A stretch of 64,000 bases of DNA, taken from positions 143,050 through 207,049 of the forward strand of contig JAKOVH010000021.1 in NCBI GenBank assembly GCA_029782145.1, in the 5' to 3' direction. Below the pieces are notes generated by a model that ran no database searches, was not told the origin of the DNA, and saw nothing but the letters and a program-made list of their open reading frames with translations. Positions 51,098 to 61,964 of this stretch are shown here, piece after piece. This stretch comes from Actinomycetes bacterium. GTDB taxonomy: Bacteria; Actinomycetota; Acidimicrobiia; Acidimicrobiales; Acidimicrobilacustridaceae. How positions within the stretch are numbered: position 1 is the stretch's first letter; every line of letters begins with the position of its first letter. A program made the position numbers and the translations under genes.

Positions 51098-53404
51098 GTG
51101 AACCTCCTCGACAAGGTCTGGATCGTCCCCGCCATCATGGCGGCGTCGTTCCTGCTGATCCTCTTCTTCGGCAAGCGTGCCGGCACCAAGGCCACCGCCG
51201 GCCTCGGCATCGCCGCCGTGTCCGTGTGCCTGGTGTTCTCCGTCGTCGTGGCCGGCCAGTGGATCAACCGGGTCAACCACCCGCCCACCGGCGAGAAGCT
51301 CGCCGAGGACATCCGCCAGGCCAACGGCCTCACCCCTCAGACGCCCGAGGCGGTCGAGTCCGAGGCCAACGCCGCCACCCACGACGCCGGCCAGACGGTC
51401 GACCAGGGCAGCTCGAGCGGCTCCGAGCACGGCGCCGCCGCCACCGGCGCGGCCGAGGGCGAGTCCGCCGCCGCCCCGCTCGCCGCCACCGAGCAGCCGG
51501 CCACCCCCACCGCCGAGGGGTCGACCTCCGCCGAGGGCGAGCACGGCGCCGAGCACGAGAGCGTGCCGCCGGTGGTGCGCACGGTGACGTGGTTCGAGAT
51601 CGGCCCGATCCACTTCGAGCTCGGCACCCTCGTCGACGGGCTGTCGGCGATGATGCTCGTCACCGTCTGCATCATCTCGCTGCTGGTGCACATCTACTCC
51701 ACCGAGTACCTCCACGGCGACGTGCGCTTCACGCACTACTACGCCTTCCTGTCGCTGTTCACGGCGTCGATGCTCTTCTACGTCATCAGCTCGAACACGC
51801 TGCAGATGCTCGTCGGCTGGGAGCTCGTGGGCCTCTGCTCCTTCGCCCTCATCGGGCACTGGTGGGAGGAGAAGAACAACACCGACGCCGCCCTCAAGGC
51901 CTTCCTCACCAACCGGGTGGGCGACATGGGGCTCATCATCGGCGTCACCATCACGTTCTTCGCCGCCGGGGCCACCAGCTTCAACGTGCTCCACATCAAC
52001 GAGTACGCCCTGTCGGGCGGGGCCAACACCACCCTGCTGCTCGTGGGTGCGCTGTGCCTGTTCGGCGGCGTGACCTCGAAGTCGGGCCAGTTCCCGCTGC
52101 ACACCTGGCTCCCCGACGCCATGGCCGGTCCGACGCCGGTGTCCGCGCTGATCCACGCCGCCACCATGGTCGTCGCCGGCGTGTACCTGATCGCCCGCCT
52201 CTACGCCGTGTTCTTCCAGGGCCTGGGCATCGGCTCGAGCTCACTGCACTACGTGGCCTTCATCGGCGGCTTCACCACGGTCATGGGTGGTGTGCTGGCC
52301 TTCGTCCAGACCGACCTGAAGAAGGTGCTCGCCTACTCCACGATCTCCCAGCTGGGGTACATGGTCATGGCCCTCGGCGTCGGGGCCTGGACCGCGGGCG
52401 TGTTCCACCTGTTCACCCACGCCTTCTTCAAGGCCTGCCTGTTCCTCGGTGCCGGCTCGGTGAGCCACGCGTGCCACCACACCTTCGACATGCGCGAGAT
52501 GGGTGGACTGCGCAAGCACATGAAGAGCACCCACGCGACGTTCGCCATCGCCTCGCTGGCGCTGGCCGGCATCGTGCCGCTGGCCGGCTTCTGGTCGAAG
52601 GACGAGATCCTGGCCGGCGCCCAGCAGGGTCAGCGCAACGCCTACACGCTGATGCTGGTCTTCGGGCTCATCACCGCCTTCATGACCGCGGCCTACATGG
52701 GCCGGGCGTACTGGATGACCTTCTGGGGCGAGTACCGCGGCCACGGCACGCCGCACGAGTCGCCCAAGGTCATCACCGTGCCGCTGTGGGTCCTGGCCAT
52801 CTGCGCCATCTTCCTCGGCTTCTTGAACTTCCCGGCCCGCTTCTTCGGCTTGGAGCTGCCCAGCGGCGTCACCACCCGCTTCGAGCACTTCGTGGAGCCC
52901 ACGTTCGCCTTCCCGCAGATCGAGCACCCGACCTTCACGCCGTGGCTGGCGGTGCTGTCGACCGTGCTCGCCGTGGCGGGCATCGCCACCGCCTACCTCT
53001 ACTTCGAGAAGAACAAGGGCCCCCACGGCCTCACCCACCGCAGCGGGGCGGCCCGGGCGGGCTACACGTTCCTCGAGAACAAGTACTACCTCGACACCCT
53101 CTACACCGACATCATCGCCGCCGACACCAAGGGCCCCCTCGCCCGGGCGGCCTACTGGTTCAACCAGAACGTGCTCGACGGCATCGTCGACGGTGCCGCC
53201 ACGGTGTCGAAGAAGGTCGCACGCTTCGTCTACCGCGACGTCGATCAGCTGGTCGTCGACGGCGTCGTCAACGGCTCGGGGCTGGTGTCGGAGGAATCCG
53301 GCCAGTTCCTGCGCCGCATGCAGACCGGCAAGGTGCAGCAGTACGCCGCCATCCTCTTCGCCGGAGTCGTCGTGCTCGCCGGTGTTCTCGTGTTCGTCGT
53401 CTAG
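51098..53404 (+). CDS. nuoL2: NADH-quinone oxidoreductase subunit L, second copy
   Basis: A 768-residue antiporter-like proton pump, ~90 residues longer than copy 1. The extra length comes from a Ser/Ala/Glu/Thr-rich segment at about 80-155 (SSGSEHGAAATGAAEGES and similar) between helices 2 and 3, probably facing outside. LVGWELVGLCSFALIGHWW, PDAMAGPTPVSALIHAATMV, QTDLKKVLAYSTISQLGYMV and GFWSKDEIL are conserved. GTG start. nuoM2 follows after 18 nt. Confidence 0.93.
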   Translation: MNLLDKVWIVPAIMAASFLLILFFGKRAGTKATAGLGIAAVSVCLVFSVVVAGQWINRVNHPPTGEKLAEDIRQANGLTPQTPEAVESEANAATHDAGQTVDQGSSSGSEHGAAATGAAEGESAAAPLAATEQPATPTAEGSTSAEGEHGAEHESVPPVVRTVTWFEIGPIHFELGTLVDGLSAMMLVTVCIISLLVHIYSTEYLHGDVRFTHYYAFLSLFTASMLFYVISSNTLQMLVGWELVGLCSFALIGHWWEEKNNTDAALKAFLTNRVGDMGLIIGVTITFFAAGATSFNVLHINEYALSGGANTTLLLVGALCLFGGVTSKSGQFPLHTWLPDAMAGPTPVSALIHAATMVVAGVYLIARLYAVFFQGLGIGSSSLHYVAFIGGFTTVMGGVLAFVQTDLKKVLAYSTISQLGYMVMALGVGAWTAGVFHLFTHAFFKACLFLGAGSVSHACHHTFDMREMGGLRKHMKSTHATFAIASLALAGIVPLAGFWSKDEILAGAQQGQRNAYTLMLVFGLITAFMTAAYMGRAYWMTFWGEYRGHGTPHESPKVITVPLWVLAICAIFLGFLNFPARFFGLELPSGVTTRFEHFVEPTFAFPQIEHPTFTPWLAVLSTVLAVAGIATAYLYFEKNKGPHGLTHRSGAARAGYTFLENKYYLDTLYTDIIAADTKGPLARAAYWFNQNVLDGIVDGAATVSKKVARFVYRDVDQLVVDGVVNGSGLVSEESGQFLRRMQTGKVQQYAAILFAGVVVLAGVLVFVV

Positions 53405-53422
53405 GAGCCCAGGACCAACCCG

Positions 53423-54979
53423 ATGAAAGACTTCCTGAACAGCTGGGGCCTGAGCCTCGCGATCTTCGTGCCGCTGGTGGGTGCGTTCGTGATGCTCCTC
53501 GTCCCGAAGGCCCAGGAGCAGGTGCACAAGGTCCTGGCCCTCGCCACCAGCCTGGTGGTGGCCGTGATCGGCGTGCTGTTGCTCGCCAACTTCGACTACG
53601 ACCAGGGGCGCACCCTGCAGTTCGTCGTGGACAAGTCCTGGATCCCGTTCATCAACAGCCGCTACATCGTCGGCATCGACGGCATCTCCCTGCCGCTCAT
53701 CGCCCTGACGATGCTGGTCGTCCCGCTGTGCATCATCTACTCCTGGAACCACTTCCCGGAGCCGCGGAACCCCAAGGCGTTCCTCGTGCTCATCCTCATC
53801 CTCGAGACCGGGATGGTGGGCACGTTCTGCGCCCAGGACCTCATCTTGTTCTTCGTGTTCTTCGAGGTCGTGCTGCTGCCGATGTACTTCATGATCGGCG
53901 TGTGGGGCGGCGAGAAGCGCCGCTACGCGGCCATGAAGTTCTTCCTCTACACCCTGTTCGGCTCGGCGCTCATGATCGTCAGCTTCATGGCGCTGTACTT
54001 CCTGTCCGACAAGGTGCCGACGGCCGACGGCATGATGCACACCTTCGACATGCGGGCCCTCCCGGTGGCCGCGGCCGGCATCTCCACCACCGCCGGCCTG
54101 TGGATCTTCGGCGGCATGTTCATGGGCTTCGGCATCAAGGTGCCGATGTTCCCCTTCCACACCTGGCTCCCCGACGCCCACACCCAGGCGCCCACCGTCG
54201 GCTCGGTCATCCTGGCCGCCGTCCTGCTGAAGCTCGGCACCTACGGGTTCGTGCGCATCGCCCTGCCGATCCTGCCCCAGGCCGCCGAGAAGTGGGCACC
54301 GTTCATCGGGCTGCTGGCGGTGATCGGCATCATCTACGGCGCGCTGTGCTGCCTGGCCCAGACCGACATGAAGCGCCTCATCGCCTTCTCGTCGGTGGCC
54401 CACATGGGCTTCGTGATGCTCGGCATCGCCACCCTCACCGACTTCGGCATCAACGCCGCCATCTTCGGCATGGTCGCCCACGGCCTCATCACCGGCATGC
54501 TGTTCTTCGTGGCCGGCTCGGTGAAGGAGCGGTTCCACACCCTCGACATCGCCCGCCTCGGCGGCATGCTCAAGCAGATGCCCCGCATGGGCTGGATCCT
54601 CGGCTTCTCGGCCATGGCGTCGCTGGGCCTGCCCGGCCTGGCCGGCTTCTGGGGCGAGTTCCCGGCCATCTTGTCGTCGTACAACCCCGGCGGGAACCTC
54701 AACGTCGGGCTGTTCCGGGTCTACATGGTGGTCGCCGCCCTCGGCACGGTGCTCGCCGCCGGCTACCTGCTGTGGCTCTACCAGCGGGTCGCCTTCGGCA
54801 CCCCGAGGGAGGAGTTCGCCGACGACCCCCACATCCACGACGCCAGCTTCACCGAGTACGTGGCGTGGGTGCCCATGCTGATCCTCATCGTGGTGCTGGG
54901 CTTCTTCCCCAACATCTTGTTCCACGTCACCAACCCGGCGGTCACCGACATGGTCGCCGCCATGGGCTTCAGGGGCTGA
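53423..54979 (+). CDS. nuoM2: NADH-quinone oxidoreductase subunit M, second copy
   Basis: A 518-residue antiporter-like proton pump. LILFFVFFEVVLLPMYFMIG has the conserved glutamate, FPFHTWLPDAHTQAPTVGS the signature and TDMKRLIAFSSVAHMGFVML the central lysine region. It has normal length without the C-terminal tail of copy 1. nuoN2 follows after 4 nt. Confidence 0.94.
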   Translation: MKDFLNSWGLSLAIFVPLVGAFVMLLVPKAQEQVHKVLALATSLVVAVIGVLLLANFDYDQGRTLQFVVDKSWIPFINSRYIVGIDGISLPLIALTMLVVPLCIIYSWNHFPEPRNPKAFLVLILILETGMVGTFCAQDLILFFVFFEVVLLPMYFMIGVWGGEKRRYAAMKFFLYTLFGSALMIVSFMALYFLSDKVPTADGMMHTFDMRALPVAAAGISTTAGLWIFGGMFMGFGIKVPMFPFHTWLPDAHTQAPTVGSVILAAVLLKLGTYGFVRIALPILPQAAEKWAPFIGLLAVIGIIYGALCCLAQTDMKRLIAFSSVAHMGFVMLGIATLTDFGINAAIFGMVAHGLITGMLFFVAGSVKERFHTLDIARLGGMLKQMPRMGWILGFSAMASLGLPGLAGFWGEFPAILSSYNPGGNLNVGLFRVYMVVAALGTVLAAGYLLWLYQRVAFGTPREEFADDPHIHDASFTEYVAWVPMLILIVVLGFFPNILFHVTNPAVTDMVAAMGFRG

Positions 54980-54983
54980 TCCG

Positions 54984-56495
54984 TTGCTCGCCCACCTCGC
55001 GTCGTTCGCCTGGGACGCTCCCAGCGTCGACCTCCACGCCCTCGCGCCCGAGATCGTCGTGGCCGCGACCCTCGTCGTGGTGCTGGTGATCGACGCCTTC
55101 ACCGGGGAGGAGCAGCGGTGGGCGGCGTCGTCGGTCGCCGGCATCGGGCTGCTGGTCGCCCTCGTCCCCGTCGCCACCCTCGCCTACGACGGGGCGACCC
55201 GGGTCATGTTCGGCGGCGGGTACGTCGTCGACGACTACGCCCTCGTGCTCAAGGCGCTGTTCCTCCTGTCGGGCTACGTCGTGGTGCTGCTGTCCACCAA
55301 CTACATCGCCGAGGGCGACTACTGGGAGGGCGAGTACTACCAGCTGCTGCTGGCGTCGGTGCTCGGCATGATGGTCATGGCCTCGGCCCGCGACCTCATC
55401 AGCATCTTCGTGGCCCTCGAGCTGCTGTCGATCCCCGCCTACATGCTCGCCGCCTGGCGCAAGCGCGACCTCAAGAGCGACGAGGCGGGCGTGAAGTACT
55501 ACCTGATGGGCGTGTTCGCGTCGGCGGTCATGCTCTACGGCATGTCGGTGATCTACGGCTACACCGGCAGCACCCTGCTGGCGGAGATCGCGCCGAGGAT
55601 CGGCGAGCTCGTCACCTCCGAGCCGATCATCACGCTCGGCATCGTGTTCGTGCTCATCGGCTTCGGCTTCAAGGTGTCCGCGGTGCCGTTCCACACCTGG
55701 GCGCCCGACACCTACGAGGGCGCCCCCACCCCCGTCACCGCCTTCCTCGCCGTGGCGTCCAAGGCCGCCGGCTTCGTCGCCCTGCTCAACCTCATCTACG
55801 TCGGGTTCTGGGGTCGCCACGACGTGTACGAGCCGCTCATGTGGGTGCTGGCGGCGCTGACGATGACCATCGGCAACCTCATCGCCCTGCGCCAGACCAA
55901 CGTCGTGCGCATGCTGGCCTACTCCGGCATCGCGCAGGCCGGGTACATCCTCGCCCCGCTGGCCATCGCCGGGTCCAGCCCGGAAGCCGCCGACCAGGCC
56001 CTGCACTCGATCGTGGTGTACCTGCTGATCTACGCGGCGATGAACCTCGGGGCCTTCGCGGTGGTCATGGCCGTGGCCCGCAAGACCCGCTCGGCCGAGA
56101 TCGACACCTTCGGCGGGCTGTTCTCCTACGCCCCCGGGCTGACGGTCGCCATGTCGCTGTTCCTGTTCTCGCTGGCCGGCGTGCCGCCCGCGGCCGGTTG
56201 GTTCGCCAAGATCGGCATCTTCCAGGCCCTGGCCTCGGCCGGTGACACGTCGGGGTACGTGCTCGCCGTGGTGGTGGCCGTGAACTCGGTCATCGCCTTC
56301 GCGTACTACGGACGGCTGATGCGGGTCATGTGGATGGACGACGTGCCCGACGGCGACACCACCCCCATCCGCGTGCCGACGTCGATCACCGCCGCGCTGG
56401 TGATCACCGCGGCGGTCACCCTCGTCATCGGGGTCGTGCCCGGGGTGCTCACCCACTTCACCGACCCGATCAACCTGCTCGCCCTGGGTCGCTAG
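54984..56495 (+). CDS. nuoN2: NADH-quinone oxidoreductase subunit N, second copy
   Basis: A 503-residue antiporter-like proton pump. [40 protein letters not shown] and [20 protein letters not shown] are diagnostic. TTG 54984 is the most plausible start, 4 nt after nuoM2. It completes an 11-gene set in the canonical order with E, F and G missing. A MidA-type methyltransferase begins 21 nt later on the same strand. Confidence 0.93.
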   Translation: MLAHLASFAWDAPSVDLHALAPEIVVAATLVVVLVIDAFTGEEQRWAASSVAGIGLLVALVPVATLAYDGATRVMFGGGYVVDDYALVLKALFLLSGYVVVLLSTNYIAEGDYWEGEYYQLLLASVLGMMVMASARDLISIFVALELLSIPAYMLAAWRKRDLKSDEAGVKYYLMGVFASAVMLYGMSVIYGYTGSTLLAEIAPRIGELVTSEPIITLGIVFVLIGFGFKVSAVPFHTWAPDTYEGAPTPVTAFLAVASKAAGFVALLNLIYVGFWGRHDVYEPLMWVLAALTMTIGNLIALRQTNVVRMLAYSGIAQAGYILAPLAIAGSSPEAADQALHSIVVYLLIYAAMNLGAFAVVMAVARKTRSAEIDTFGGLFSYAPGLTVAMSLFLFSLAGVPPAAGWFAKIGIFQALASAGDTSGYVLAVVVAVNSVIAFAYYGRLMRVMWMDDVPDGDTTPIRVPTSITAALVITAAVTLVIGVVPGVLTHFTDPINLLALGR

Positions 56496-56516
56496 CCGAC
56501 CCGGCGGCCGGGGCCG

Positions 56517-57632
56517 ATGCTGCCGCCGCACCTCGCCCGTCGCCTCTCGGGCGGCGGGGCGATCACCTTCGCCGAGTACCTCGACCTCGCGCTGTACGAC
56601 CCGCAGCACGGCTTCTACGCGGCGGGCGGCCGCGCCGGGGTGCGAGGCGACTTCCTCACCAGCCCCGAGGTCGGCCCCCTCTTCGGTGCGCTCGTGGCCC
56701 GCATGCTCGACCAGCTGTGGGAGTCCCTCGGCCGGCCGGACCCGTTCGTGGTGGCCGACGTCGGTGCCGGACCGGGCACCCTCGCCCGCGCGGTCAGGGT
56801 GGCCGACCCGGCGTGCGCCCCGGCGCTCGTGTACCTGCTCGTGGAGCGCAGCGCCTCCCAGCGCGCGATGCACGCCGAGCACCTGCCCGGCTGGGTGGGG
56901 GAGCGCCACGGCGAGCAGCTCGACCAGCTGGCCCGGGACCCGCTCGGGGGCGGCGGGCCGCGCTTCGCGTCCGCCGCGGCCCTGCCCCGATCGCTCACTG
57001 GCGCGGTGATCGCCAACGAGCTGCTCGACAACCTGCCGTTCGAGGTCGTGCGGCTGCGGGGAGACGCCGCCGAGGAGCTGGTGGTCGTGGCGGCCGACGA
57101 CGGCGGGCTGGCCGCTCAGGCCACCGCGGCCCCTGCCGGGGTCGCCGAGGAGCTCGCCCGGCTGGGTGTCCCCGACGGTGTGTGGGTGCCGTGGCCGGCC
57201 GAGGCCCGGCGCTGGTTGGGTCAGGCCCTCGTCCGGGTCCGCCGCGGCGCGGTGGTGGTGTTCGACTACGGCGCACCGACCGCCGAGCTGGCGGGGCGCC
57301 CGGAGCTGGGCTGGTTGCGCACGTTCCGGGGCCACGACCGCGGCGGGCACCCGCTCGACGACCCCGGTGGCCAGGACATCACCGCCGACGTCGCCATCGA
57401 CCAGCTCCAGCTCGACCACCCGGCCGACCGGGTCCGCTCCCAGGCCCGGCTCCTGCGCGACCTGGGCATCGACGAGCTGGTGCAGGACGGTCGACGGGTC
57501 TGGGGGGAACGGGCCGCCGCCCCCGACCTCGAGGCGCTCCGCGCTCGCAGCCGGGTGCGCGAGGCCGAGGCGCTCACCGACCCCGAGGGCCTGGGCGCCT
57601 TCGTCGTGCTCGAGTGGCACGTCGGCCTCTGA
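56517..57632 (+). CDS. MidA/NDUFAF7 family SAM-dependent methyltransferase
   Basis: A 371-residue soluble protein of the DUF185 family. [20 protein letters not shown] is the family signature. [16 protein letters not shown] is the SAM-binding loop, [15 protein letters not shown] the acidic motif after it, and [18 protein letters not shown] the conserved NELxDxLP block. The eukaryotic member NDUFAF7 methylates an arginine in NDUFS2, the NuoD homologue, and is needed for complex I assembly. Its place 21 nt downstream of nuoN2 suggests a similar target (NuoD or NuoD2) here; that is inference. ATG 56517 has no strong ribosome binding site, which fits translational coupling to nuoN2. Confidence 0.88.
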   Translation: MLPPHLARRLSGGGAITFAEYLDLALYDPQHGFYAAGGRAGVRGDFLTSPEVGPLFGALVARMLDQLWESLGRPDPFVVADVGAGPGTLARAVRVADPACAPALVYLLVERSASQRAMHAEHLPGWVGERHGEQLDQLARDPLGGGGPRFASAAALPRSLTGAVIANELLDNLPFEVVRLRGDAAEELVVVAADDGGLAAQATAAPAGVAEELARLGVPDGVWVPWPAEARRWLGQALVRVRRGAVVVFDYGAPTAELAGRPELGWLRTFRGHDRGGHPLDDPGGQDITADVAIDQLQLDHPADRVRSQARLLRDLGIDELVQDGRRVWGERAAAPDLEALRARSRVREAEALTDPEGLGAFVVLEWHVGL

Positions 57633-57651
57633 GGGCGGTGACGGGCGGCAC

Positions 57652-57657
57652 TAGTGT
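57652..57657 (+). promoter_or_regulatory. Candidate -10 element (TAGTGT) of acsA
   Basis: TAGTGT lies 34 nt before the acsA ATG, leaving a leader with an AGGAGG ribosome binding site (57681-57686). GTG-N8-CAC directly upstream (57638-57651) is a weak CRP-like pattern. Confidence 0.4.
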
Positions 57658-57691
57658 CCGACCCGGACGGGACCCGCCCCAGGAGGTCGCC

Positions 57692-59646
<1,955 letters not shown>

Positions 59647-59650
<4 letters not shown>

Positions 59651-60138
59651 CGCCGGTCGTCCCGCCCAACTGGGACTGGCGGGCGGGCCCGGTCGAGTCG
59701 GGACCGGCGGTGGTGTTCGACATGGACGGCGTGCTCTCCGACGCCTCCCGCCGCCAGCACTACCTCGACCGGCCCTACCGCGACTGGGAGGCGTTCTTCG
59801 CCGCGTGCGGCGACGACGAGCCCGTGGCCGAGGTCGCCCGGCTGCTCGAGGTCCTCGACGACGACCTGCGCGTCCTGCTGCTCACCGCCCGTCCGCAGCG
59901 CGTGCGCGACCAGACCCTCGGCTGGCTCGACCGCTACGGGCTGCGCTGGGACCTGCTGGTCATGCGCGACTGGGACGACCACGGCTCGTCGCGCAGCTAC
60001 AAGCGCCGGGTGGTGGGGGAGTTCCGCGAGTTCGGCTTCGAGCTGCGCCTGGCCTTCGAGGACGACCGCCGCAACGTGGAGATGTTCCACGAGGAGGGCG
60101 TCCCCTGTGTGTACATCCACTCCGGCTACTACGACTGA
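59647..60138 (+). CDS. HAD-superfamily phosphatase (polynucleotide kinase 3'-phosphatase-like)
   Basis: A 163-residue single-domain HAD hydrolase. Motif I is [19 protein letters not shown] with the nucleophile Asp25 and Asp27. Motif II is LLLTARPQR, and motifs III/IV are in KRRVVGEF and [13 protein letters not shown]. The layout, with no large cap domain, resembles the phosphatase domain of T4 polynucleotide kinase and related orphan HADs. The substrate is unknown. The ATG overlaps the acsA stop (ATGA), so it is co-transcribed with acsA. A strong hairpin follows 36 nt after the stop. Confidence 0.8.
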
Positions 60139-60174
60139 CCACGGCCCGAGCCGGAGCCACGGCCCGAGCCGAAC
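60139..60174 (+). repeat. 18-bp tandem duplication
   Basis: Two 18-bp units starting CCACGGCCCGAGCC are joined head to tail with 2 mismatches. They begin right after the HAD stop and run into the 24-bp hairpin. Confidence 0.75.
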
Positions 60175-60225
60175 CCAAGCTGGTTCTGATCGTTCCGGGA
60201 ACCGGAACGATCAGAACCAGCTTGG
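60175..60225. terminator. 24-bp perfect inverted repeat, probable terminator
   Basis: The left arm 60175-60198 (CCAAGCTGGTTCTG...) is the exact complement of 60202-60225, with a GAA loop. It is the longest perfect hairpin I see in the window. It lies 36 nt after the HAD stop and 52 nt before the next start. There is no U-tract. Confidence 0.7.
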
Positions 60226-60264
60226 AAGCGTCCGTGGGGCCGGGGCTGCTCGCGAATCAGGGGG

Positions 60265-60270
60265 TAACGT
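60265..60270 (+). promoter_or_regulatory. Candidate -10 element (TAACGT) of the DUF1254/DUF1214 gene
   Basis: TAACGT is followed by CCGGCC (6 nt) and the ATG, with no ribosome binding site. It fits the leaderless pattern and follows the strong hairpin, so this gene is a separate transcription unit. Confidence 0.5.
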
Positions 60271-60276
60271 CCGGCC

Positions 60277-61212
60277 ATGCCGACCGTCCTCGTGCGCAAC
60301 TTCGTCCGGGCCGAGACCGACCGCATGTTCGACAGCCTCGGCGGCGCCGGTGTGAACCGCTGGCAGCACCAGCGCACCCCTGCGTCGGTCGAGCGCCAGC
60401 CGGTCATCCGGATGAACCGAGACACGCTGTACAGCCAGGCCGTCGTCGACCTCGCCGGTGGAGCGACGCTCGAGCTGCCCGACGCCGGCGGCCGCTACCA
60501 GTCGGCCATGGTCGTCGACCGCGACCACCACGTCGGCGCCGTGCTCCACGAGGCGGGCCGCCACGAGCTCACCGAGGAGCGGTTCGGCTCCCGGCACGTC
60601 GTGGTGCTGGTGCGGACCCTGGCCGACCCCGGCGACGACGCCGACATGGCCGCCGCCCACGCCCTGCAGGACCAGCTGCGCCTCGACGCCTCCTCGTCGG
60701 AGCCGTTCACCATGCCCGACTACGAGCCCGAGAGCTTCCGGGCGGTGCGCGAGGCGGTGCTCGAGCTGGCCCGGCACTGGGACGGCTTCACCCGGGCGTT
60801 CGGCCGCGCCGACGAGGTCGACCCGATCGACCACCTCATCGGCACCGCCGCCGGCTGGGGTGGGCTGCCGGCGAGCGAGGCGATGTACGTGGGGGTCGAG
60901 CCGGGGCTGCCGGCCACCGGCCTCTACCGCCTCACCCTGGCCGACGTGCCCGTCGACGGGTTCTGGTCGGTGTCGGTCTACAACCGGGCCGGCTACTTCG
61001 AGCCCAACGACCGCGGCGCCTACAGCGTGAACGACCTCACCGCCGAGCGCGACCCGGGCGGCTCGGTCTCGATCCACTTCGGCAACGAGGGCGAGGTGCC
61101 GAACCTGCTTCCGATCACCGAGGGCTGGAACTACCTGGTGCGGCTGTACCGGCCCCGCGCCGAGGTGCGTGACGGCACCTGGACGCCACCTCGGGTCGAG
61201 ACGCTGTCGTGA
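60277..61212 (+). CDS. DUF1254/DUF1214 domain-containing protein
   Basis: A 311-residue protein of unknown function with both domains. The N-terminal DUF1254 part has PVIRMNRDTLYSQAVVDL and LELPDAGGRYQSAMVVDRDH. The C-terminal DUF1214 part has DVPVDGFWSVSVYNRAGYF and NDRGAYSVNDLTAERDPGG, ending in WNYLVRLYRPRAEV. No signal peptide or membrane helix is visible, unlike many secreted members. No catalytic residue can be named. It is a monocistronic gene between a hairpin and the convergent yajQ. Confidence 0.8.
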   Translation: MPTVLVRNFVRAETDRMFDSLGGAGVNRWQHQRTPASVERQPVIRMNRDTLYSQAVVDLAGGATLELPDAGGRYQSAMVVDRDHHVGAVLHEAGRHELTEERFGSRHVVVLVRTLADPGDDADMAAAHALQDQLRLDASSSEPFTMPDYEPESFRAVREAVLELARHWDGFTRAFGRADEVDPIDHLIGTAAGWGGLPASEAMYVGVEPGLPATGLYRLTLADVPVDGFWSVSVYNRAGYFEPNDRGAYSVNDLTAERDPGGSVSIHFGNEGEVPNLLPITEGWNYLVRLYRPRAEVRDGTWTPPRVETLS

Positions 61213-61227
61213 CGTGCCCGGGGCGGC

Positions 61228-61716
61228 TCAGTCCCGGAAGTTGGTGAACTGCAGCGGGATGTCGAGGTCGAGCTCCTTGAGCCCGGCGATCACCGCCTGC
61301 AGGTCGTCGCGCTTCTTGCCCGTGACTCGCACCTGCTCGCCCTGGGTCTGCGACTGGATGCCCTTGAGCCCGAGGTCCTTGATGGCCTTGTTGACGGCCT
61401 TGGCCTTCTCCGAGGAGATGCCGGCGTTGATCTTGGCCGTCTGGCGCACGGTGCCGCCGGCGGCGTCCTCGACCTTCTGGTAGTCGAGCGACTTGAGCGA
61501 GACCTTCCGCTTGACCAGCTTCTCCTCGAGGACCTGGCGCAGGGCGGTGAGGCGGTCCTCGCTGCTGGAGCGCATCTCGATCTCGAGCTCCTTCAGCTCG
61601 ATCGTGGAGCCGGTGCCCTTGAAGTCGAAGCGGGTGGACAGCTCTCGCGACGCCTGGTCGACCGCGTTGCGGACCTCCTGGGCGTCGACCTCGGACACGA
61701 CGTCGAAGCTCGGCAT
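61228..61716 (-). CDS. yajQ: YajQ family nucleotide-binding protein
   Basis: A 162-residue cytoplasmic protein of two ferredoxin-like domains. MPSFDVVSEVDAQEVRNAVD opens it, LSTRFDFKGTGSTIEL follows, and IKDLGLKGIQSQTQGEQVRV and GKKRDDLQAVIAGLKELD are the C-terminal signature. YajQ proteins bind nucleotides, and some bind cyclic di-GMP and act as effectors; whether this one does is unknown. ATG 61716 is preceded by GGGGGC and a TAGAAA hexamer at 6 nt. The transcript would start next to the start codon. Confidence 0.93.
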   Translation of the reverse strand: MPSFDVVSEVDAQEVRNAVDQASRELSTRFDFKGTGSTIELKELEIEMRSSSEDRLTALRQVLEEKLVKRKVSLKSLDYQKVEDAAGGTVRQTAKINAGISSEKAKAVNKAIKDLGLKGIQSQTQGEQVRVTGKKRDDLQAVIAGLKELDLDIPLQFTNFRD

Positions 61717-61722
61717 GCCCCC

Positions 61723-61728
61723 TTTCTA
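61723..61728 (-). promoter_or_regulatory. Candidate -10 element (TAGAAA) of yajQ
   Basis: TAGAAA on the minus strand lies 6 nt before the ATG. The final base differs from TANNNT, so this is a weak example. Confidence 0.3.
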
Positions 61729-61790
61729 CCGCCGACGGGCACGCGGGCGCAGCGTCGTCGGCCCACCTCGGGGGTGAGGACCACCGGCGG

Positions 61791-61811
61791 CCCCGCCCAC
61801 GACGGGCGGGG
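61791..61811 (-). terminator. Hairpin downstream of tRNA-Tyr
   Basis: An 8-bp stem CCCCGCCC / GGGCGGGG with a 5-nt loop (ACGAC on the plus strand) lies 6 nt past the encoded CCA of tRNA-Tyr on the minus strand. Confidence 0.55.
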
Positions 61812-61817
61812 GCCGGA

Positions 61818-61902
61818 TGGTGGGCCGGGGTGGATTCGAACCACCGTAGGCAGAACCGACGGGTTTACAGCCCGTTCCCTTTGGCCACTCGGGCACCGAC
61901 CC
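61818..61902 (-). tRNA. tRNA-Tyr (GTA)
   Basis: A class II tRNA of 85 nt including the encoded CCA. Acceptor stem GGGTCGG pairs with CCGGCCC (one G-T pair). The anticodon loop CTGTAAA gives anticodon GTA, the T-arm is GGTGG-TTCGAAT-CCACC, and a long variable arm follows the anticodon stem. Confidence 0.96.
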
Positions 61903-61914
61903 TGAGGAGCGGTC

Positions 61915-61920
61915 ACTCTA
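61915..61920 (-). promoter_or_regulatory. Candidate -10 element (TAGAGT) of tRNA-Tyr
   Basis: TAGAGT on the minus strand lies 12 nt before the mature tRNA 5' end. That fits a primary transcript with a short 5' leader removed by RNase P. Confidence 0.45.
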
Positions 61921-61964
61921 GCGGAGCCGGCGAACCCGGCCGAATCGGTGGGGCGGGCCGTGGC

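Noticed and set aside
46020..56495. Second nuo operon as a decaying duplicate because nuoEFG is missing
   Set aside because: All eleven genes are full-length, keep cluster cysteines and proton-channel residues, and have tight start/stop overlaps. The set is best read as a functional 11-subunit complex.
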